Below, piece by piece: positions 52,057 to 64,000 of a stretch of DNA of 64,000 nucleotides (positions are counted from its first letter, which is position 1; each line of letters begins with the position of its first letter). The notes below the pieces were generated by a model. It was not told where the DNA came from. It ran no database searches and worked only from the letters and a program-made list of their open reading frames with translations. The stretch is from an uncultured Prochlorococcus sp. GTDB lineage: Bacteria; Cyanobacteriota; Cyanobacteriia; PCC-6307; Cyanobiaceae. The position numbers were made by a program, and so were the translations under genes. The stretch covers positions 62,001 through 126,000 of the forward strand of contig CABYNZ010000001.1 in assembly GCA_902520485.1 (NCBI GenBank), written 5' to 3'.

Positions 52057-53148
52057 ATGCAAAAATTCTTATCAAATCAGAACAAACTTTTCTTAATTTT
52101 TACAATCATAATTTTACAGGTTTTTTTCTTGAAACCCATTCAAGTTCTAGCTGATTTGCCTACTGGAAATGCGGTTAAAGACCCTAATGCTATCCTTCGA
52201 AACGCACTCCCTATCAAGCAAGTTGAATTGCAAGAAATTCAACACAAATTAGAAGAAACTAGTGACCTTGTTAGAGGGGGAAGATGGCCCGCTCTCACGA
52301 AAACTGTTACAAAATGTCAATCTTTACTAAAAAAATACCAAGGTCGAATTATCAAAGATTTACCAAACGATAAAAAGAAAATTGCTGAAAAAACATTTTT
52401 AGAACTCAAAGAAAATTTTGATAGCCTTCAAGAGCATTCCAAAGCAAAGAATAAGTACTCATTTGTAACGACCCGCAAAGAAGCTTTAGATAAAATAGGT
52501 GGAATAGAAGAATATTTCCTGCCAAATCAATTTCCCTACGATATTCCAGAAGAGTTTGATGATCTTCCAAGATTGCTTGGCAGAGCAAAAGTCAACATTA
52601 AAACCTCCAAAGGAGAAATGAAAGCTATTGTAGATGGATTTAACGCCCCACTTACAGCAGGAGCATTTGTAGATTTATCTTCAAAGAATTTCTATAAAGA
52701 TTTACCTATTAATAGAGCAGAAGAATTTTTTGTATTACAAACAGGTGATCCCATTGGTGAAGCAATTGGTTACATAGATCCCGATACTAATGAAGAACGT
52801 CACGTTCCTCTAGAAATTAGAATTCCTGGTGAAAAAGAAACTTTTTATAATCAAACTTTTGAAGACTTAGGTCTTTACACAGAGACGCCAACATTACCTT
52901 TCGCAACACTTGGAACTCTGGGGTGGTCTCATTCAAGTACGGCAGTTGATGATGGGTCATCGCAATTTTTCTTTTTCTTATATGAAGCAGAATTAAATCC
53001 AGCAGGTCGAAATCTAATTGATGGAAGGAATGCTGCCTTTGGTTATGTTATAGAAGGTTTTGATGTATTAGAGGAGCTAACCAAAGATGACACAATAATT
53101 TCGATAGATGTTTTAGATGGGATCGAAAACCTTAAATTAAATGCGTAA
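52057..53148 (+). CDS. cyclophilin-type peptidyl-prolyl cis-trans isomerase, secreted (TLP40-like)
   Basis: Signal peptide; C-terminal cyclophilin fold ([41 protein letters not shown]). Confidence 0.85.
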   Translation: MQKFLSNQNKLFLIFTIIILQVFFLKPIQVLADLPTGNAVKDPNAILRNALPIKQVELQEIQHKLEETSDLVRGGRWPALTKTVTKCQSLLKKYQGRIIKDLPNDKKKIAEKTFLELKENFDSLQEHSKAKNKYSFVTTRKEALDKIGGIEEYFLPNQFPYDIPEEFDDLPRLLGRAKVNIKTSKGEMKAIVDGFNAPLTAGAFVDLSSKNFYKDLPINRAEEFFVLQTGDPIGEAIGYIDPDTNEERHVPLEIRIPGEKETFYNQTFEDLGLYTETPTLPFATLGTLGWSHSSTAVDDGSSQFFFFLYEAELNPAGRNLIDGRNAAFGYVIEGFDVLEELTKDDTIISIDVLDGIENLKLNA

Positions 53149-54127
53149 AGAAACATTAGAAGATATAGGGGAAAAAGAATTAATTAATAGGCTTAGAAAG
53201 TTTATGCCTAAGAATCAAGCCTTAGATGATTGCGCTTTAATCAAAGCTAAAAATAATGACTTACTTGTCAATAATGATTCTTTAGTTGAAAATATCCATT
53301 TCAATGATCTTACTATTTACCCTAAAGACCTTGGATGGAAAGCAGTTGTGAGCAACATCTCTGACTTAATATCCAGTGGCAGTAAGAAAACGATAGGAAT
53401 TTCAATAAGCTTAATCCTACCTGCTAAAACTGAGTGGTTCTGGGTTGAAGAGTTATATAAAGGAATTAATAAAGCTTTAAAAAAATATGGCGGAATAATT
53501 CTTGGGGGAGATTGCTCAAAGGGTAATCAAAAAGCCATATCAATAACAGCCTTAGGGATTCAAGGCGAACTCGAATTACGAAGAGAAGCATGTAAACCAG
53601 GAGAAATCATTTTAACTACAGGGATTCATGGTCTTAGCAAATTAGGATTTATGATACAGAGTAAAATGAATTTCGATAATAATATTTCTCTTAATGAAAG
53701 ATTAATCAGTAAGTCCATCGAACATTTTTGTCGCCCTAAAGTTTACCCAAATTTTTTAAAAAATCTCCTTAAAACTCGTTCAAATAAAAAAATAAAAAAA
53801 TTAGGATGTACAGATAGTAGTGATGGGCTATTTCAAGCTGTGAAAGATTTAGCAATGGCTAGCAAATGTAAAGCAATTTTAAATTATGAAAAAATACCTA
53901 AAGATAAGGATTGGCCAAAAGGAGATAAATGGGATGAATATTATTTTTTTGGAGGTGAAGATTACGAATTAGTTTTCTCATTGCCCAAAAAATGGGCAAG
54001 AAATTTAATAAGCCTAGATAAAAATATTTATGAAATTGGCTATTTCGCTAATGGTGAATCATCAGTAGAATTTAGAGAAAATAAGAAAAGTGCATTGTTA
54101 AAAAATAAACCTTTTAAGCACTTTTAA
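53141..54127 (+). CDS. thiL: thiamine-monophosphate kinase
   Basis: DCALIKAKNNDLLVNNDSLVENIHF; GWKAVVSNISDLISSG; GGEDYELVF. Confidence 0.94.
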   Translation: MRKETLEDIGEKELINRLRKFMPKNQALDDCALIKAKNNDLLVNNDSLVENIHFNDLTIYPKDLGWKAVVSNISDLISSGSKKTIGISISLILPAKTEWFWVEELYKGINKALKKYGGIILGGDCSKGNQKAISITALGIQGELELRREACKPGEIILTTGIHGLSKLGFMIQSKMNFDNNISLNERLISKSIEHFCRPKVYPNFLKNLLKTRSNKKIKKLGCTDSSDGLFQAVKDLAMASKCKAILNYEKIPKDKDWPKGDKWDEYYFFGGEDYELVFSLPKKWARNLISLDKNIYEIGYFANGESSVEFRENKKSALLKNKPFKHF

Positions 54128-55150
54128 TTATTCCCAATTTTTAGCAACAATTTCTGCTAAATCTACAACTCTCTGGCTATAACCCCACTCGTTGTCATAC
54201 CATGCAAGGACCTTAACAAGATTATCTCCGATACACATAGTTAGGTCACTATCTACAATTGATGATTCATTTGTACCTGCATAATCGCTTGAAACTAAAG
54301 GTTCATCACCGTACTTAATAATTCCCTTCATTGAACCTAAAGATGCTTCCTTAAGGGCATTATTTACTTCTTCGCTTGAGACAGATTTAGAAGATTCGAA
54401 AACGAAATCTACAGCGGAAACGTTAGGTGTAGGGACCCTCATTGCAATACCAGTCAATTTGCCTTTCATTTCTGGATAAACCAGTGCAACTGCTTTAGCA
54501 GCTCCTGTAGAAGTTGGAACGATATTAGTCGCAGCAGCCCTCGCCCTTCTTAAATCTCTATGACTATTATCTAGAATTCTTTGATCACCTGTATAACTAT
54601 GAATTGTAGTCATTAGACCTTTATTAATCCCAAAGGTTTGGTCTAAAACTTTCACTACTGGAGCTAAGCAGTTGGTAGTACAACTAGCATTACTCAAAAT
54701 ATCATAATCTTTATGATTATATTTATCAGCATTAACTCCAACTACATAAGTACCCACACCATCTCCTTTGCCTGGAGCGGTTAAGATGACTTTTTTTGCT
54801 CCCACTTCTAAGTGCTTGCTTGCACCAATATCTGTATTAAAAACTCCAGTTGATTCAATAACTAAATCTACACCCCAGTCTTTCCAAGGGAGATTCAATG
54901 GATTTCTATCAGAGAAACATTTAATTGTCTTGTTATTTATTACAAAAGTGTCATCAGTATACTGAATATCAACACCATCAAGTTGGCCAAGGACTGAATC
55001 GTATTTTAAGAGATGAGCATTAGTTTTTGGATCTGAAGTTACGTTAATACCAACTACTTCAATATTGGTGTAAGCACCTCTACTGAGCCAACAACGCATA
55101 AAGTTTCGACCAATTCTGCCAAATCCGTTAATTGCAACACGCAAAGTCAT
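54128..55150 (-). CDS. gap: glyceraldehyde-3-phosphate dehydrogenase
   Basis: [42 protein letters not shown]. Confidence 0.98.
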   Translation of the reverse strand: MTLRVAINGFGRIGRNFMRCWLSRGAYTNIEVVGINVTSDPKTNAHLLKYDSVLGQLDGVDIQYTDDTFVINNKTIKCFSDRNPLNLPWKDWGVDLVIESTGVFNTDIGASKHLEVGAKKVILTAPGKGDGVGTYVVGVNADKYNHKDYDILSNASCTTNCLAPVVKVLDQTFGINKGLMTTIHSYTGDQRILDNSHRDLRRARAAATNIVPTSTGAAKAVALVYPEMKGKLTGIAMRVPTPNVSAVDFVFESSKSVSSEEVNNALKEASLGSMKGIIKYGDEPLVSSDYAGTNESSIVDSDLTMCIGDNLVKVLAWYDNEWGYSQRVVDLAEIVAKNWE

Positions 55151-55343
55151 AACTAAAAATTTCTAAATGATTAACCTAAGTTGCTGATCATACTGAACTT
55201 TGTGCAATAACGTAAGGTTTTTTTAATTTATTAAGCAAATAAGTCTAGTTTTGTATTAATTCCAGAAAAAAAATCATTTTTTTTTAAGAATAAAACCCAA
55301 AATTTTACTTTGAAGTTATTTTAATTTAAGGAAAAGACAAACA

Positions 55344-56753
55344 TTGGATAAAGAATTAAGACCTGAAAATCATTTTCATTTTATTGGAGTAGGTGGAATT
55401 GGAATGTCAGCAGTTGCAATGGGTTTATTGAAAAAAGGTTATTCAATTTCAGGTTCTGATTTAGTTAAAAACAATGAGACTAATAAATTAGAAAAATTAG
55501 GTGCAATTATCTTTAATTCTCAAATTGGGCAAAATATTGAATTTATAACCTCAAAATATAACAACAAATTGATTAATTTTGTTGTAAGTACAGCTATCAA
55601 GCCAGAAAATAAAGAATTAATGTACTGTAGAGAAAAAAATTTTCCAGTGAGACATCGTTCAGAGATTCTTGCACTTTTAATGCAGTCTTATACTGCAGTG
55701 GCTGTAGCAGGCAGCCATGGAAAAACATCTACCAGTACATTTCTTTCTACACTGCTTGAGTTATGTACACATAATTCTTCTTCAATAACTGGGGGAATAA
55801 TTCCTATCTACGATTCTAATTGTCATATAGAAGATACAAAATTCTTAGTAGCTGAAGTTGATGAATCTGATGGCACAATAAATAAATATAAATCTGATAT
55901 TGGAATAATTAATAACATTGATTTTGATCATTGTGATCATTTCTCTGATTTAGGAGAAGTTATATCTTCTTTCAAAGATTTTGCTAAAAATTCTAAAAAA
56001 TTACTAATTAATTTTGATTGTGAAATTACGCGGAATAATTTTTATTCTGAGAGTAAATGGTCTAACACTACACCAATCAACGTGGCTTATGCCTTAATTC
56101 CTACTGATATAACTGAAAGTCATACAATTGGAAAATATTATGAAAATGGAAATTTTATTAGTAATATAAACATTCCTATTCCAGGATTACACAATTTATC
56201 TAACATTACCGCTGCAATAGCAGCCTCAAGAATGATAGGTGTAGATTTCAAAGAAATTAAGGAAAATATTCAATATCTTAAACTGCCAAAAAAAAGATTT
56301 GAATACAGAGGCCAAATCGATGAAAGAAATTTATACGATGATTATGCACATCACCCAAACGAAATAAAAGAGACAATTAAATTGGGAAGATTATTTATTA
56401 AGCAAAAATATAACAATGAAAGTCAAAAAGGTAGATTAGTAGCAATATTTCAACCTCATAGATACTCTCGAGTAAAGCAATTTGCTAAAGAATTCGCTGA
56501 AGAATTATCAAAAGCAGATATTATTTATTTAACAAATATTTATGCAGCAGGAGAAGAAGACAAGGATAAAATAACTTCGAAAATTATCACTGATCTAATT
56601 TATAAAAAAAATAAGAATGTTAGTTACATAAATAATTATCATGAAATTACAAAAAATTTTTACGAATTAACTCAAAAAGGGGATTTAATTTTAAATATGG
56701 GAGCTGGTGATTGTCATAATTTCTGGTCAATTTTAAATGGAAAAAACAATTAA
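55344..56753 (+). CDS. murC: UDP-N-acetylmuramate-L-alanine ligase
   Basis: FIGVGGIGMSAVA; GSHGKTSTSTFL; YDDYAHHPNEI; TTG start. Confidence 0.97.
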   Translation: MDKELRPENHFHFIGVGGIGMSAVAMGLLKKGYSISGSDLVKNNETNKLEKLGAIIFNSQIGQNIEFITSKYNNKLINFVVSTAIKPENKELMYCREKNFPVRHRSEILALLMQSYTAVAVAGSHGKTSTSTFLSTLLELCTHNSSSITGGIIPIYDSNCHIEDTKFLVAEVDESDGTINKYKSDIGIINNIDFDHCDHFSDLGEVISSFKDFAKNSKKLLINFDCEITRNNFYSESKWSNTTPINVAYALIPTDITESHTIGKYYENGNFISNINIPIPGLHNLSNITAAIAASRMIGVDFKEIKENIQYLKLPKKRFEYRGQIDERNLYDDYAHHPNEIKETIKLGRLFIKQKYNNESQKGRLVAIFQPHRYSRVKQFAKEFAEELSKADIIYLTNIYAAGEEDKDKITSKIITDLIYKKNKNVSYINNYHEITKNFYELTQKGDLILNMGAGDCHNFWSILNGKNN

Positions 56754-57663
56754 AGTACTTAAAAAATTTATGAATAAAAAGATTTTTTCTAAAAACTGTA
56801 ATTTAAGTAGTTATACAACTATAAAAGTGGGAGGAGTCGCTGAATATTTTGCTGAGCCAAGAAGCATTGAAGAATTTTCATATCTAATAAAATGGGCTAA
56901 TTTAAACAAACAAAGATGTCAAATAATTGGCGCAGGTTCAAATCTATTAATAAATAATATTTTCATAAAAGGTTTAGTTGTAAGCACAAAAAAAATGAAA
57001 TCACTAACGATAGAGCCATATTCAGGAATTGTTGAAGCGGAAGCAGGTGTCATGCTCCCAACATTATCTAATTCTCTTGCTAAAAATGGATTGCAAGGAG
57101 GTGAATGGGCTGTCGGAATTCCAGGAACATTAGGAGGGGCAATTTATATGAATGCTGGCTCAGGTAATTTATCGCTTGCAAAAAATCTTATTTCCGTAAA
57201 AGTTATAAATAATAAAACTCAAGAAAAACTTGAAATTGAAAAAAAAGATATCAATTTTGAGTATAGATCTAGCTCTTTTCAAAAAAATGATTTGACAATT
57301 ATTAGTGCAAGACTACATTTTCAACCTAATGGCAATCTCGAACAATTGATTAAAACAACCAAAAATAACCTTAAATTAAAAAAAGAAACACAGCCATATC
57401 ATCAACCAAGTTTTGGTAGTGTTTTTAAAAATCCTGAAAATAATTATGCAGCAAAATTAATTGATGATATGGGTTTAAAGGGATTTAAAATTGGTGGAGC
57501 AGAAATTTCTAGGATTCATTCAAATTTTATAATTAACACTTCTTCAGCAAGTTCAAAAGATATTTATGAATTAATAACAGTAATTCAACAAAAAGTACTA
57601 CAAAACAAAGGGATTTTTTTGGAACCGGAAGTAAGAATGATTGGTTTTGACTATCCTTACTAA
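56737..57663 (+). CDS. murB: UDP-N-acetylenolpyruvoylglucosamine reductase
   Basis: [46 protein letters not shown]. Confidence 0.96.
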   Translation: MEKTIKVLKKFMNKKIFSKNCNLSSYTTIKVGGVAEYFAEPRSIEEFSYLIKWANLNKQRCQIIGAGSNLLINNIFIKGLVVSTKKMKSLTIEPYSGIVEAEAGVMLPTLSNSLAKNGLQGGEWAVGIPGTLGGAIYMNAGSGNLSLAKNLISVKVINNKTQEKLEIEKKDINFEYRSSSFQKNDLTIISARLHFQPNGNLEQLIKTTKNNLKLKKETQPYHQPSFGSVFKNPENNYAAKLIDDMGLKGFKIGGAEISRIHSNFIINTSSASSKDIYELITVIQQKVLQNKGIFLEPEVRMIGFDYPY

Positions 57664-57680
57664 AGAAACTTTTTTACAAA

Positions 57681-58031
57681 ATGGCAGGTTTTGGACTTCC
57701 TAACTTTGGACAACTTACAGAAGCTTTTAAAAAAGCTAAACAAATTCAGCAGGATGCTCAAAAATTACAAGATGAACTTGAAAATATGGAAATTGAAGGG
57801 AAAAGTGACGATGAAATGATCAAAGTCTGGATAAGTGGAAACCAACTTCCTTTAAAGGTAGAAGTGAAAGAAAATATTTTAAATGCAGATAAAGAAAAAA
57901 TAGAGCAAAACATTCTACAAGCTATTCAAAAAGCTCATGAATTATCTACTACAACTATGAAAGAAAGGATGAATGATTTGACTGGTGGATTAAATCTTAA
58001 TCTTCCTGGTTTTGATAATAGTGACTCTTAG
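57681..58031 (+). CDS. YbaB/EbfC family nucleoid-associated protein
   Basis: Size, sequence ([26 protein letters not shown]) and C-terminal [10 protein letters not shown]. Confidence 0.93.
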   Translation: MAGFGLPNFGQLTEAFKKAKQIQQDAQKLQDELENMEIEGKSDDEMIKVWISGNQLPLKVEVKENILNADKEKIEQNILQAIQKAHELSTTTMKERMNDLTGGLNLNLPGFDNSDS

Positions 58032-58914
58032 AAGACTCAATCATTTCTTTATAAAAAGAATATCTTTCGAAGGATTTATCTAAATTACAGCCCTCATCGT
58101 TTAAATGTAAGCAATTACGAAATTTACACTTAATTTCTTCATCGATTACTTGTTTATATATTTCTGAATAAAAATTTGATAACAACCTAATATCAACGTC
58201 TAGAGGTTGCATATTAAAACCAGGAGTGTCCACAATGTAGCTTTGATTTGATAAAAAAAATAACTCAACATTTCGAGTAGTATTTTTACCTCTCTTTATT
58301 TTATTTGAAACTGGAGCAGTACTATTTTGAAGACCTGGAATTATCATGTTGAGCAAAGTAGTTTTACCAACACCTGATGGGCCCATAAATATTGAACACT
58401 CTTTTTGCTTTAATTCAGCTAATAAATTATTAAAGTAATCAGATTTCTCTAAATTTAAAGTTATTGCTTGATAACCCCATTTTCCAAATTTATCAAGTAA
58501 AAAATTTCTTCTTGTACTTGAAATTAAATCACATTTTGTCAAAACTAATGAAACTTCAACTCCCATCGATTCTGCTGATATCAAAAACCTATTAACTTGA
58601 GATAAATTCAACTCTGGCTCTTCAACGGAAAAAGTAATATATATGTTAGAGATATTTGCAACAGAGGGTCTAACTAGTAAATTTTTTCTTTTTTTTAGAC
58701 TTATTATTACTGCGCGTTTGCTTTTTAAATCAATATTGTCAATTACTACTTCGTCTCCAACATAAATTAATTGATCCTTAAAATTTATAGACTTCCTCAC
58801 CTTACATAAAAATTTCCTACTGTTACCAAGGTTGTCTTGATTTTTTAAGTCAACTAAAAAAAAATCATTAAATTTTTTTGTAACTAATCCTAAATGTTTA
58901 CTATTTTTTTTCAT
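57997..58914 (-). CDS. rsgA: ribosome small-subunit-dependent GTPase A
   Basis: Circularly permuted GTPase motifs ([24 protein letters not shown]). Confidence 0.95.
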   Translation of the reverse strand: MKKNSKHLGLVTKKFNDFFLVDLKNQDNLGNSRKFLCKVRKSINFKDQLIYVGDEVVIDNIDLKSKRAVIISLKKRKNLLVRPSVANISNIYITFSVEEPELNLSQVNRFLISAESMGVEVSLVLTKCDLISSTRRNFLLDKFGKWGYQAITLNLEKSDYFNNLLAELKQKECSIFMGPSGVGKTTLLNMIIPGLQNSTAPVSNKIKRGKNTTRNVELFFLSNQSYIVDTPGFNMQPLDVDIRLLSNFYSEIYKQVIDEEIKCKFRNCLHLNDEGCNLDKSFERYSFYKEMIESSKSHYYQNQED

Positions 58915-59134
58915 TCGATACTTTTATTTTTATAAAATTTTCATTTTCTTTGATTTGTTGAAATAAACATCCCATCTCTTTTAAATTATTTAATACCATT
59001 TCTTCTGGTTCGCCTTTATCTAGTTCAACTATAAGTTGTTCATTTTTGGATAACTTCTCTAAAGCTAATTTGATTTTTACAACATTTAAAGGACATGGAA
59101 CAGATTTAAGATCCAAATGCTTTAAAGCAGTCAT
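58901..59134 (-). CDS. TusA/SirA-like sulfurtransferase family protein
   Basis: [21 protein letters not shown] (CPxxxxK). Confidence 0.9.
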   Translation of the reverse strand: MTALKHLDLKSVPCPLNVVKIKLALEKLSKNEQLIVELDKGEPEEMVLNNLKEMGCLFQQIKENENFIKIKVSNEKK

Positions 59135-60258
59135 TTGGATTCTTTACCAAATAATCTGCTAAAAAGTCCACTATTAGAATCAATATTTTTATCTGAATAT
59201 TGAGAAGCTAAACCCTCTAAAAGCTTTCGTTCTTCGTCAGTTACACGAGTTGGCAATTTTACCTTTACTAAGACTTCATGATTTCCTCTAGCAACTGGAT
59301 TGCCAAGTCTAGGAACCCCTTTATTCTCAAGTGAAAGAGTTGTATTTGGCTGCGTACCACTTGGAATTTTTAAATTAACACTTCCGTCAACTGTAGTAAT
59401 TTTAACAGTATCGCCTAAAATAGCTTGTAAGTAACTCACAGCTATTTCTGAGTAAATAGTCACACCATCTCTTTTAAGTTTTGAATCATTCTTAACTTTG
59501 ATGAAAACATAAAGATCTCCTGGTGGACCTCCTTTCAAACCAACATTTCCTTCTCCGGAAACTCTTAATTTAGTCCCAGTATCAACTCCTGCAGGAATAT
59601 TAATTCTTAATTTTTTTCTGACTTGCTTTACTCCATTCCCGCCACAACTTACACATGGATCTACAATTATTTGGCCAGCTCCATTACATGAAGGGCATTC
59701 AGCTACTTGCGTGAAATTACCAAAAGGTGTTCTCGTAGCTCTTCTAACTTGTCCACTTCCCCCACATGTTGAACAAGTTTTTGGTCCGGTTCCTGGTTTG
59801 GCACCTATTCCCCTACATACTTCACATGTTTCAAGATGAGGAATTTTAATTTCTCTTTGTTGGCCAAATATTGCATCTTTAAAGTCAACATTAAGGTCAT
59901 ACCTTAGATCATCTCCCTGTTGAGGGCCTCTTCTTTGCGTTCTTCCTCCCTGCGGATTTTGTCCACCAAAGCCATTAAAAAAAGTTTCAAATAAATCTGC
60001 AAAGCCACCCATATCACCCATATCTGGCATTCCAGCAGCACCTCCAAGGCCAGCCTCTCCAAACTGATCATATCTAGCCCTTGTTTCAGGATCAGCTAAT
60101 GCTTCATAAGCCTTGCCAATTTCTTTAAATTTATCTTCAGCACCAGGTTCTTTATTTACATCAGGATGATATTGTCTTGCTAATTTCCTATAAGCCCTTT
60201 TTAAGGTATCAGCATCAGCATCTCTTGAAACTCCAAGTATTTGGTAAAAATCAGCCAT
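59131..60258 (-). CDS. dnaJ: chaperone DnaJ
   Basis: J domain with HPD and four CxxCxGxG-type zinc motifs. Confidence 0.97.
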   Translation of the reverse strand: MADFYQILGVSRDADADTLKRAYRKLARQYHPDVNKEPGAEDKFKEIGKAYEALADPETRARYDQFGEAGLGGAAGMPDMGDMGGFADLFETFFNGFGGQNPQGGRTQRRGPQQGDDLRYDLNVDFKDAIFGQQREIKIPHLETCEVCRGIGAKPGTGPKTCSTCGGSGQVRRATRTPFGNFTQVAECPSCNGAGQIIVDPCVSCGGNGVKQVRKKLRINIPAGVDTGTKLRVSGEGNVGLKGGPPGDLYVFIKVKNDSKLKRDGVTIYSEIAVSYLQAILGDTVKITTVDGSVNLKIPSGTQPNTTLSLENKGVPRLGNPVARGNHEVLVKVKLPTRVTDEERKLLEGLASQYSDKNIDSNSGLFSRLFGKESK

Positions 60259-60287
60259 TAGATAATGCTCAAATAAAAATTTGGAAT

Positions 60288-61007
60288 TTATACATCTTCA
60301 GAAGTATTTACCCCTGAATCAACATCCTTCTCAACTGTATCCTTTTCTACTTCCTGTTGTGAATTTTGTTTACCAGGTCCCATAGAAACCTTAACCAATG
60401 CATGTCTCAAAACCTTACCTTCTAAATGATATCCTCGCTGCAATTCTTCAATAATAAAATCCTCTTCAAACTCTTCACTAGACTCTCTTAATACAGCCTC
60501 ATGCAGGTTTGGATCAAATTGCTGACCAACAACTCTCATAGGTGAAACTCCCTGTTGTTTTAAAACTTCAACCAATTGTTTATACAATCCTTGATAACTT
60601 CTATGTAGAGCTTGAGCTTCTTCACTTTCTGGTTTAAGTTGTTGTCTTGCTCTTTCAAAATTATCAACAATAGGAAGTATTGAAGTTAAAGTCTTTGAAA
60701 CAAGTTGAATTTTTAAATCGTCCTTATCTCTAGACTGCCTTTTTCTGAAATTATCAAAATCTGCTGAAATCCTTACATATTGATCTTTTAATATTTCATG
60801 ATCTTTTTCTAATTGTTCTAATCTTGCATCATTATTTGAAATAGTATTTTTTAATTCTTCAGTATTTAATTCTTCTGTTTTTTGAGAAGATAATTCATCA
60901 TTTTCAGTAGTTGAATTTTGTGTAGATGATATATCTTCAGGAGTATTATCCTGGTTAGAAACATCATTTTCTTTATCATCAATATTGTCTGATTGATTTT
61001 CAATCAT
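60288..61007 (-). CDS. grpE: nucleotide exchange factor GrpE
   Basis: [24 protein letters not shown]; start MIENQSDN preferred over 61058. Confidence 0.95.
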   Translation of the reverse strand: MIENQSDNIDDKENDVSNQDNTPEDISSTQNSTTENDELSSQKTEELNTEELKNTISNNDARLEQLEKDHEILKDQYVRISADFDNFRKRQSRDKDDLKIQLVSKTLTSILPIVDNFERARQQLKPESEEAQALHRSYQGLYKQLVEVLKQQGVSPMRVVGQQFDPNLHEAVLRESSEEFEEDFIIEELQRGYHLEGKVLRHALVKVSMGPGKQNSQQEVEKDTVEKDVDSGVNTSEDV

Positions 61008-61081
61008 TTTTCTAAAATTTAATAAAACTATTTTCCAATAAAGTGATGCACAAAACAAGTTGCGGAAGGCCGCACAAATAT

Positions 61082-61609
61082 TTAGTCAGGAACAAACCTT
61101 AATGCTAAACCATTATTACAGTATCTTTTGCCAGTAGGTAGTGGTCCATCATTAAAAACATGTCCTTGATGACCTCCGCATCTAGAGCAATGATATTCGG
61201 TTCTAGGAACAATTAACTTGAAATCAACTTTTGTTTCTACTGATCCTTGAATTGATTCCCAAAAGCTGGGCCAGCCTGTACCACTATCGTACTTTTTGTC
61301 TGAGGAAAAAAGCGGCAAATCACATCCTGCACAATGAAAAATACCTTTTCTTTTCTCATTATTTAATTGGCTGCTGAAAGCTCTTTCAGTCCCTTCCTCT
61401 CTCAAAATATAATAAGATTCTGGACTAAGCCTCGCTTTCCATTCATCTTTTGATAAATTCCACTCTTCTTTAGAAGCAAGTGAAGATGCTAATACTTGCA
61501 TGGGCTTAAAGATTATTTTTAAGATTGACATAGTAGGAATTAGAATAAAAATTCTTCTTGATAGAAATTGATTCATATATTTAAACCACAAAAAAGAAAT
61601 GAATTTCAA
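61082..61609 (-). CDS. msrB: peptide methionine (R)-S-oxide reductase with N-terminal export-like sequence
   Basis: [48 protein letters not shown]; start MNQFLSRR at 61576 likely. Confidence 0.95.
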   Translation of the reverse strand: MKFISFLWFKYMNQFLSRRIFILIPTMSILKIIFKPMQVLASSLASKEEWNLSKDEWKARLSPESYYILREEGTERAFSSQLNNEKRKGIFHCAGCDLPLFSSDKKYDSGTGWPSFWESIQGSVETKVDFKLIVPRTEYHCSRCGGHQGHVFNDGPLPTGKRYCNNGLALRFVPD

Positions 61610-62603
61610 TCAACTTAATTCTATTAAAAATATTCACAAATTAAGTATTGCTCCAATGATGGATTGTACTGATAAACACTTCAGAATGATAATGAGAAAA
61701 ATAAGCTCTGAAGCTTTATTGTATACGGAAATGATTGTGGCTCAGAGTTTAGTTTATACAAATAAAAAAGAAAATTTTCTAGATTTTAATAGTGAAGAAC
61801 ACCCTATATCGATCCAGTTTGGTGGGGACGACCCAAAAATGCTAAAAGAGGCAGCCAAAATGGCAAAGGATTGGGGTTATGACGAAATAAACTTTAATGT
61901 TGGTTGTCCGAGTCCAAGAGTCTCCTCTGGAAATTTTGGGGCTTCACTTATGAAAGACCCAAAAAAAGTAGCAAAATGTATAGAATCATTAAAAAATAAT
62001 TGCAACTTACCGGTTACAATCAAACACAGAATAGGGGTAGACAACGATGATAGTTTCGTTAATTTAAATAATTTTGTAAGAATTATCTCAAATGCTGGTG
62101 CTGATAGATTTATAGTTCATGCAAGGAAAGCCATACTAAAAGGTTTAAATCCAAAACAAAATAGGACCATACCTCCACTAAATTACGATATAGTAAAAAA
62201 ATTAAAAAAATTAAATCCAGAATTATTAATAGAAATCAATGGGGGTTTAACAAATATCGATGAATCATTAAAAGCCTTAAATGATTTTGATGGGGTAATG
62301 ATTGGACGATCAATATATAAACATCCCTTAAGATGGTCTGAAATTGATCAAAAGATTTATGGAATTAATACAAAACCCAAATTTGCTTCAGGTATTATTT
62401 TCTCCTTAATTCCATACATAGAAGCACATTTAAGTAATGGAGGAAAATCATGGGATATTTGTAAACATCTTATTAATTTAGTTGAAGGTATACCAAAGGC
62501 TAAAATTTGGAGAAATCAAATTTCTAATAAGTCTATAAAGAAAGAATTAAATATTGAATATTTATGTAAATTAACAAAAGCTCTTGAAGAGATGGGTTTC
62601 TAA
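61599..62603 (+). CDS. tRNA-dihydrouridine synthase (DusA-like)
   Basis: SIAPMMDCTDKHFRM; INFNVGCPSPRVSSGNFGASLM; VTIKHRIGVD. Confidence 0.95.
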   Translation: MNFNQLNSIKNIHKLSIAPMMDCTDKHFRMIMRKISSEALLYTEMIVAQSLVYTNKKENFLDFNSEEHPISIQFGGDDPKMLKEAAKMAKDWGYDEINFNVGCPSPRVSSGNFGASLMKDPKKVAKCIESLKNNCNLPVTIKHRIGVDNDDSFVNLNNFVRIISNAGADRFIVHARKAILKGLNPKQNRTIPPLNYDIVKKLKKLNPELLIEINGGLTNIDESLKALNDFDGVMIGRSIYKHPLRWSEIDQKIYGINTKPKFASGIIFSLIPYIEAHLSNGGKSWDICKHLINLVEGIPKAKIWRNQISNKSIKKELNIEYLCKLTKALEEMGF

Positions 62604-63130
62604 TTTGTTTCTTTTGAAGCATCATTGGATACTCCCCTTTTTCTCCTGCTCCTCCCACTTTCATATTCAGAGTTATCCGAAGAATTTCCATAACTTCTAT
62701 CTTCCCATCCTTCTGCTCCAGAAGATTTATTACTGTAAGAGCTACTAGATTCAGAATTACCACCACTGTAGCCGCCACCTCCGTAGCCGCCTCCACTATT
62801 ACCACCACTGTAGCCGCCTCCTCCGTAGCCGCCTCCACTATTACCACCGCCGTAGCCGCCTCGTCCTCCTCTACGAGATCCACCAGAACCTCGAGGTTCG
62901 GCTTTATTAATTCTTAATGGCCGGCCCATAAGTTCCTTGCCTTGCAAACCATCAATAGCTGTTGACTCAATCGCTTCATCTGCCATTTCAATAAATGCAA
63001 ATCCTCTTTTCCTTCCAGTATCTCTTTCCAAGGGAAGAGAACAATTTAAAACCTCACCAAAAGGGGTAAACATCTCTATAACATCTTCACGCTCTGCGCG
63101 GAACGGCAAATTGCCAACAAAAATACTCAC
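62600..63130 (-). CDS. RRM-type RNA-binding protein with Gly-rich tail
   Basis: IFVGNLPFRA and RKRGFAFIEM RNP motifs; GGGYGGGGYSGGNS repeats. Confidence 0.95.
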   Translation of the reverse strand: MSIFVGNLPFRAEREDVIEMFTPFGEVLNCSLPLERDTGRKRGFAFIEMADEAIESTAIDGLQGKELMGRPLRINKAEPRGSGGSRRGGRGGYGGGNSGGGYGGGGYSGGNSGGGYGGGGYSGGNSESSSSYSNKSSGAEGWEDRSYGNSSDNSEYESGRSRRKRGVSNDASKETN

Positions 63131-63246
63131 TTTAAAATCAACAAAGAAAAATTACCTTATAAAAAAACTACAATAACGTAGTCCAATAACATTGCTTCAC
63201 CATTCTACTTCAAAGCATACCCTTGTTGTAGAAAAATAATTGAGAT

Positions 63247-64000
63247 TCAAAAGAACAATTTTTTTTGCCAACTATTTACCTCTTTTTCTACCTGAACAAA
63301 ACCTGTACCACCTTGGCTATTCCTCGATTTAACGACATTAAAAGGTTTAAGATCCCCAAAGACATCTTCATCAAATTCGGGATGAAATTTTTTAAATTCA
63401 TCAATATTGAGATTTTTAAATAATTTTTTTCTCTCCAGGCAATATTTAACTATTTCACCAACAATTTGATAGGCGGTCCTAAAAGGAACATCTTTACCGA
63501 CTAAATAATCTGCCAAATCAGTAGCATTAGAGAAGTCATTTTCTACAGAATCAGATAAATTTTTAATATTAAATTCAATACCCTCACTAATCAGAATATT
63601 CATTGCTTTAATACAACAAGATGCTGTTTCTGCAGTATCAAATATTGGCTCTTTATCCTCTTGAAAATCTTTATTATATGAAAGTGGTACTCCTTTAACC
63701 ATAGTTAACAAAGCCTGAAGATGTCCATAGACTCTTCCCGTTTTACCTCTTATCAATTCTGGAACATCAGGATTTTTTTTCTGAGGCATCAAGCTACTTC
63801 CCGTAGCACACTTATCTGTTAATTTTGCAAAAGAAAATTCATCAGTTACCCACAAAATTATTTCCTCTGAAATTTTACTTAAATGAGACATTAACAAGGC
63901 AGATGCAGAAACAAATTCTATACAAAAATCTCTATCACTAACTGCATCAATACTGTTTTTATAAATCTTTTCAAAACCTAATTCTGCAGCTGTATATTGC
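63247..64000 (-). CDS. argH: argininosuccinate lyase (C-terminal part, runs off window end)
   Basis: [27 protein letters not shown]; frame stays open to 64000, so the track ORF start at 63897 is internal. Confidence 0.95.
   Translation of the reverse strand, partial: QYTAAELGFEKIYKNSIDAVSDRDFCIEFVSASALLMSHLSKISEEIILWVTDEFSFAKLTDKCATGSSLMPQKKNPDVPELIRGKTGRVYGHLQALLTMVKGVPLSYNKDFQEDKEPIFDTAETASCCIKAMNILISEGIEFNIKNLSDSVENDFSNATDLADYLVGKDVPFRTAYQIVGEIVKYCLERKKLFKNLNIDEFKKFHPEFDEDVFGDLKPFNVVKSRNSQGGTGFVQVEKEVNSWQKKLFF

Noticed and set aside
62533-62883. 116-aa minus-strand ORF (VVIVEAATEEAATVV...)
   Set aside because: Out-of-frame shadow of the Gly-rich RRM tail.

Overview
AT-rich, densely coding window whose gene content (permuted ssrA with tag ANKIVSFSRQTAPVAA, Hli protein, PsbX, Ycf66-like, paired flavodiiron genes, cyanobacterial-type speA/efp/gap/accBC) fits a high-light Prochlorococcus-like marine picocyanobacterium. 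Taxonomy is inferred from content, not from a database search. Most of the window is ordinary core genome. The accessory exception is a ~5.2 kb block (about 19574-24820) between a parA-linked small gene and argJ. It is bounded by a 19-bp direct repeat (1 mismatch) that duplicates the 3' end of argJ: both copies encode ...NSEYTT-stop. Just inside each end are pairs of 11-bp-period repeats (RGTGNTAYANN) resembling arm-type tyrosine-recombinase sites. No recombinase is encoded inside. The cargo is a 1098-aa protein with an Mrr-like nuclease domain, an SF2 helicase and seven tandem helicase-associated (HA) repeats, plus a TPR protein and small ORFans. It is my best candidate for an undescribed system: an integrase-less, argJ-targeting defence or satellite-type element. 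A second, smaller scar lies at guaA: a degenerate duplicate of the guaA 3' end (KSGGSIEWE-stop versus KPPGTIEWE-stop) 139 bp away, with a perfect tandem 11-bp repeat between the copies. Other points: tRNA-Leu that folds best with an A34 (AAG) anticodon, a permuted tmRNA with a very short (~6 nt) spacer, several small ORFs absent from the supplied track, and a Cas4-like Cys-flanked nuclease next to the guaA scar.
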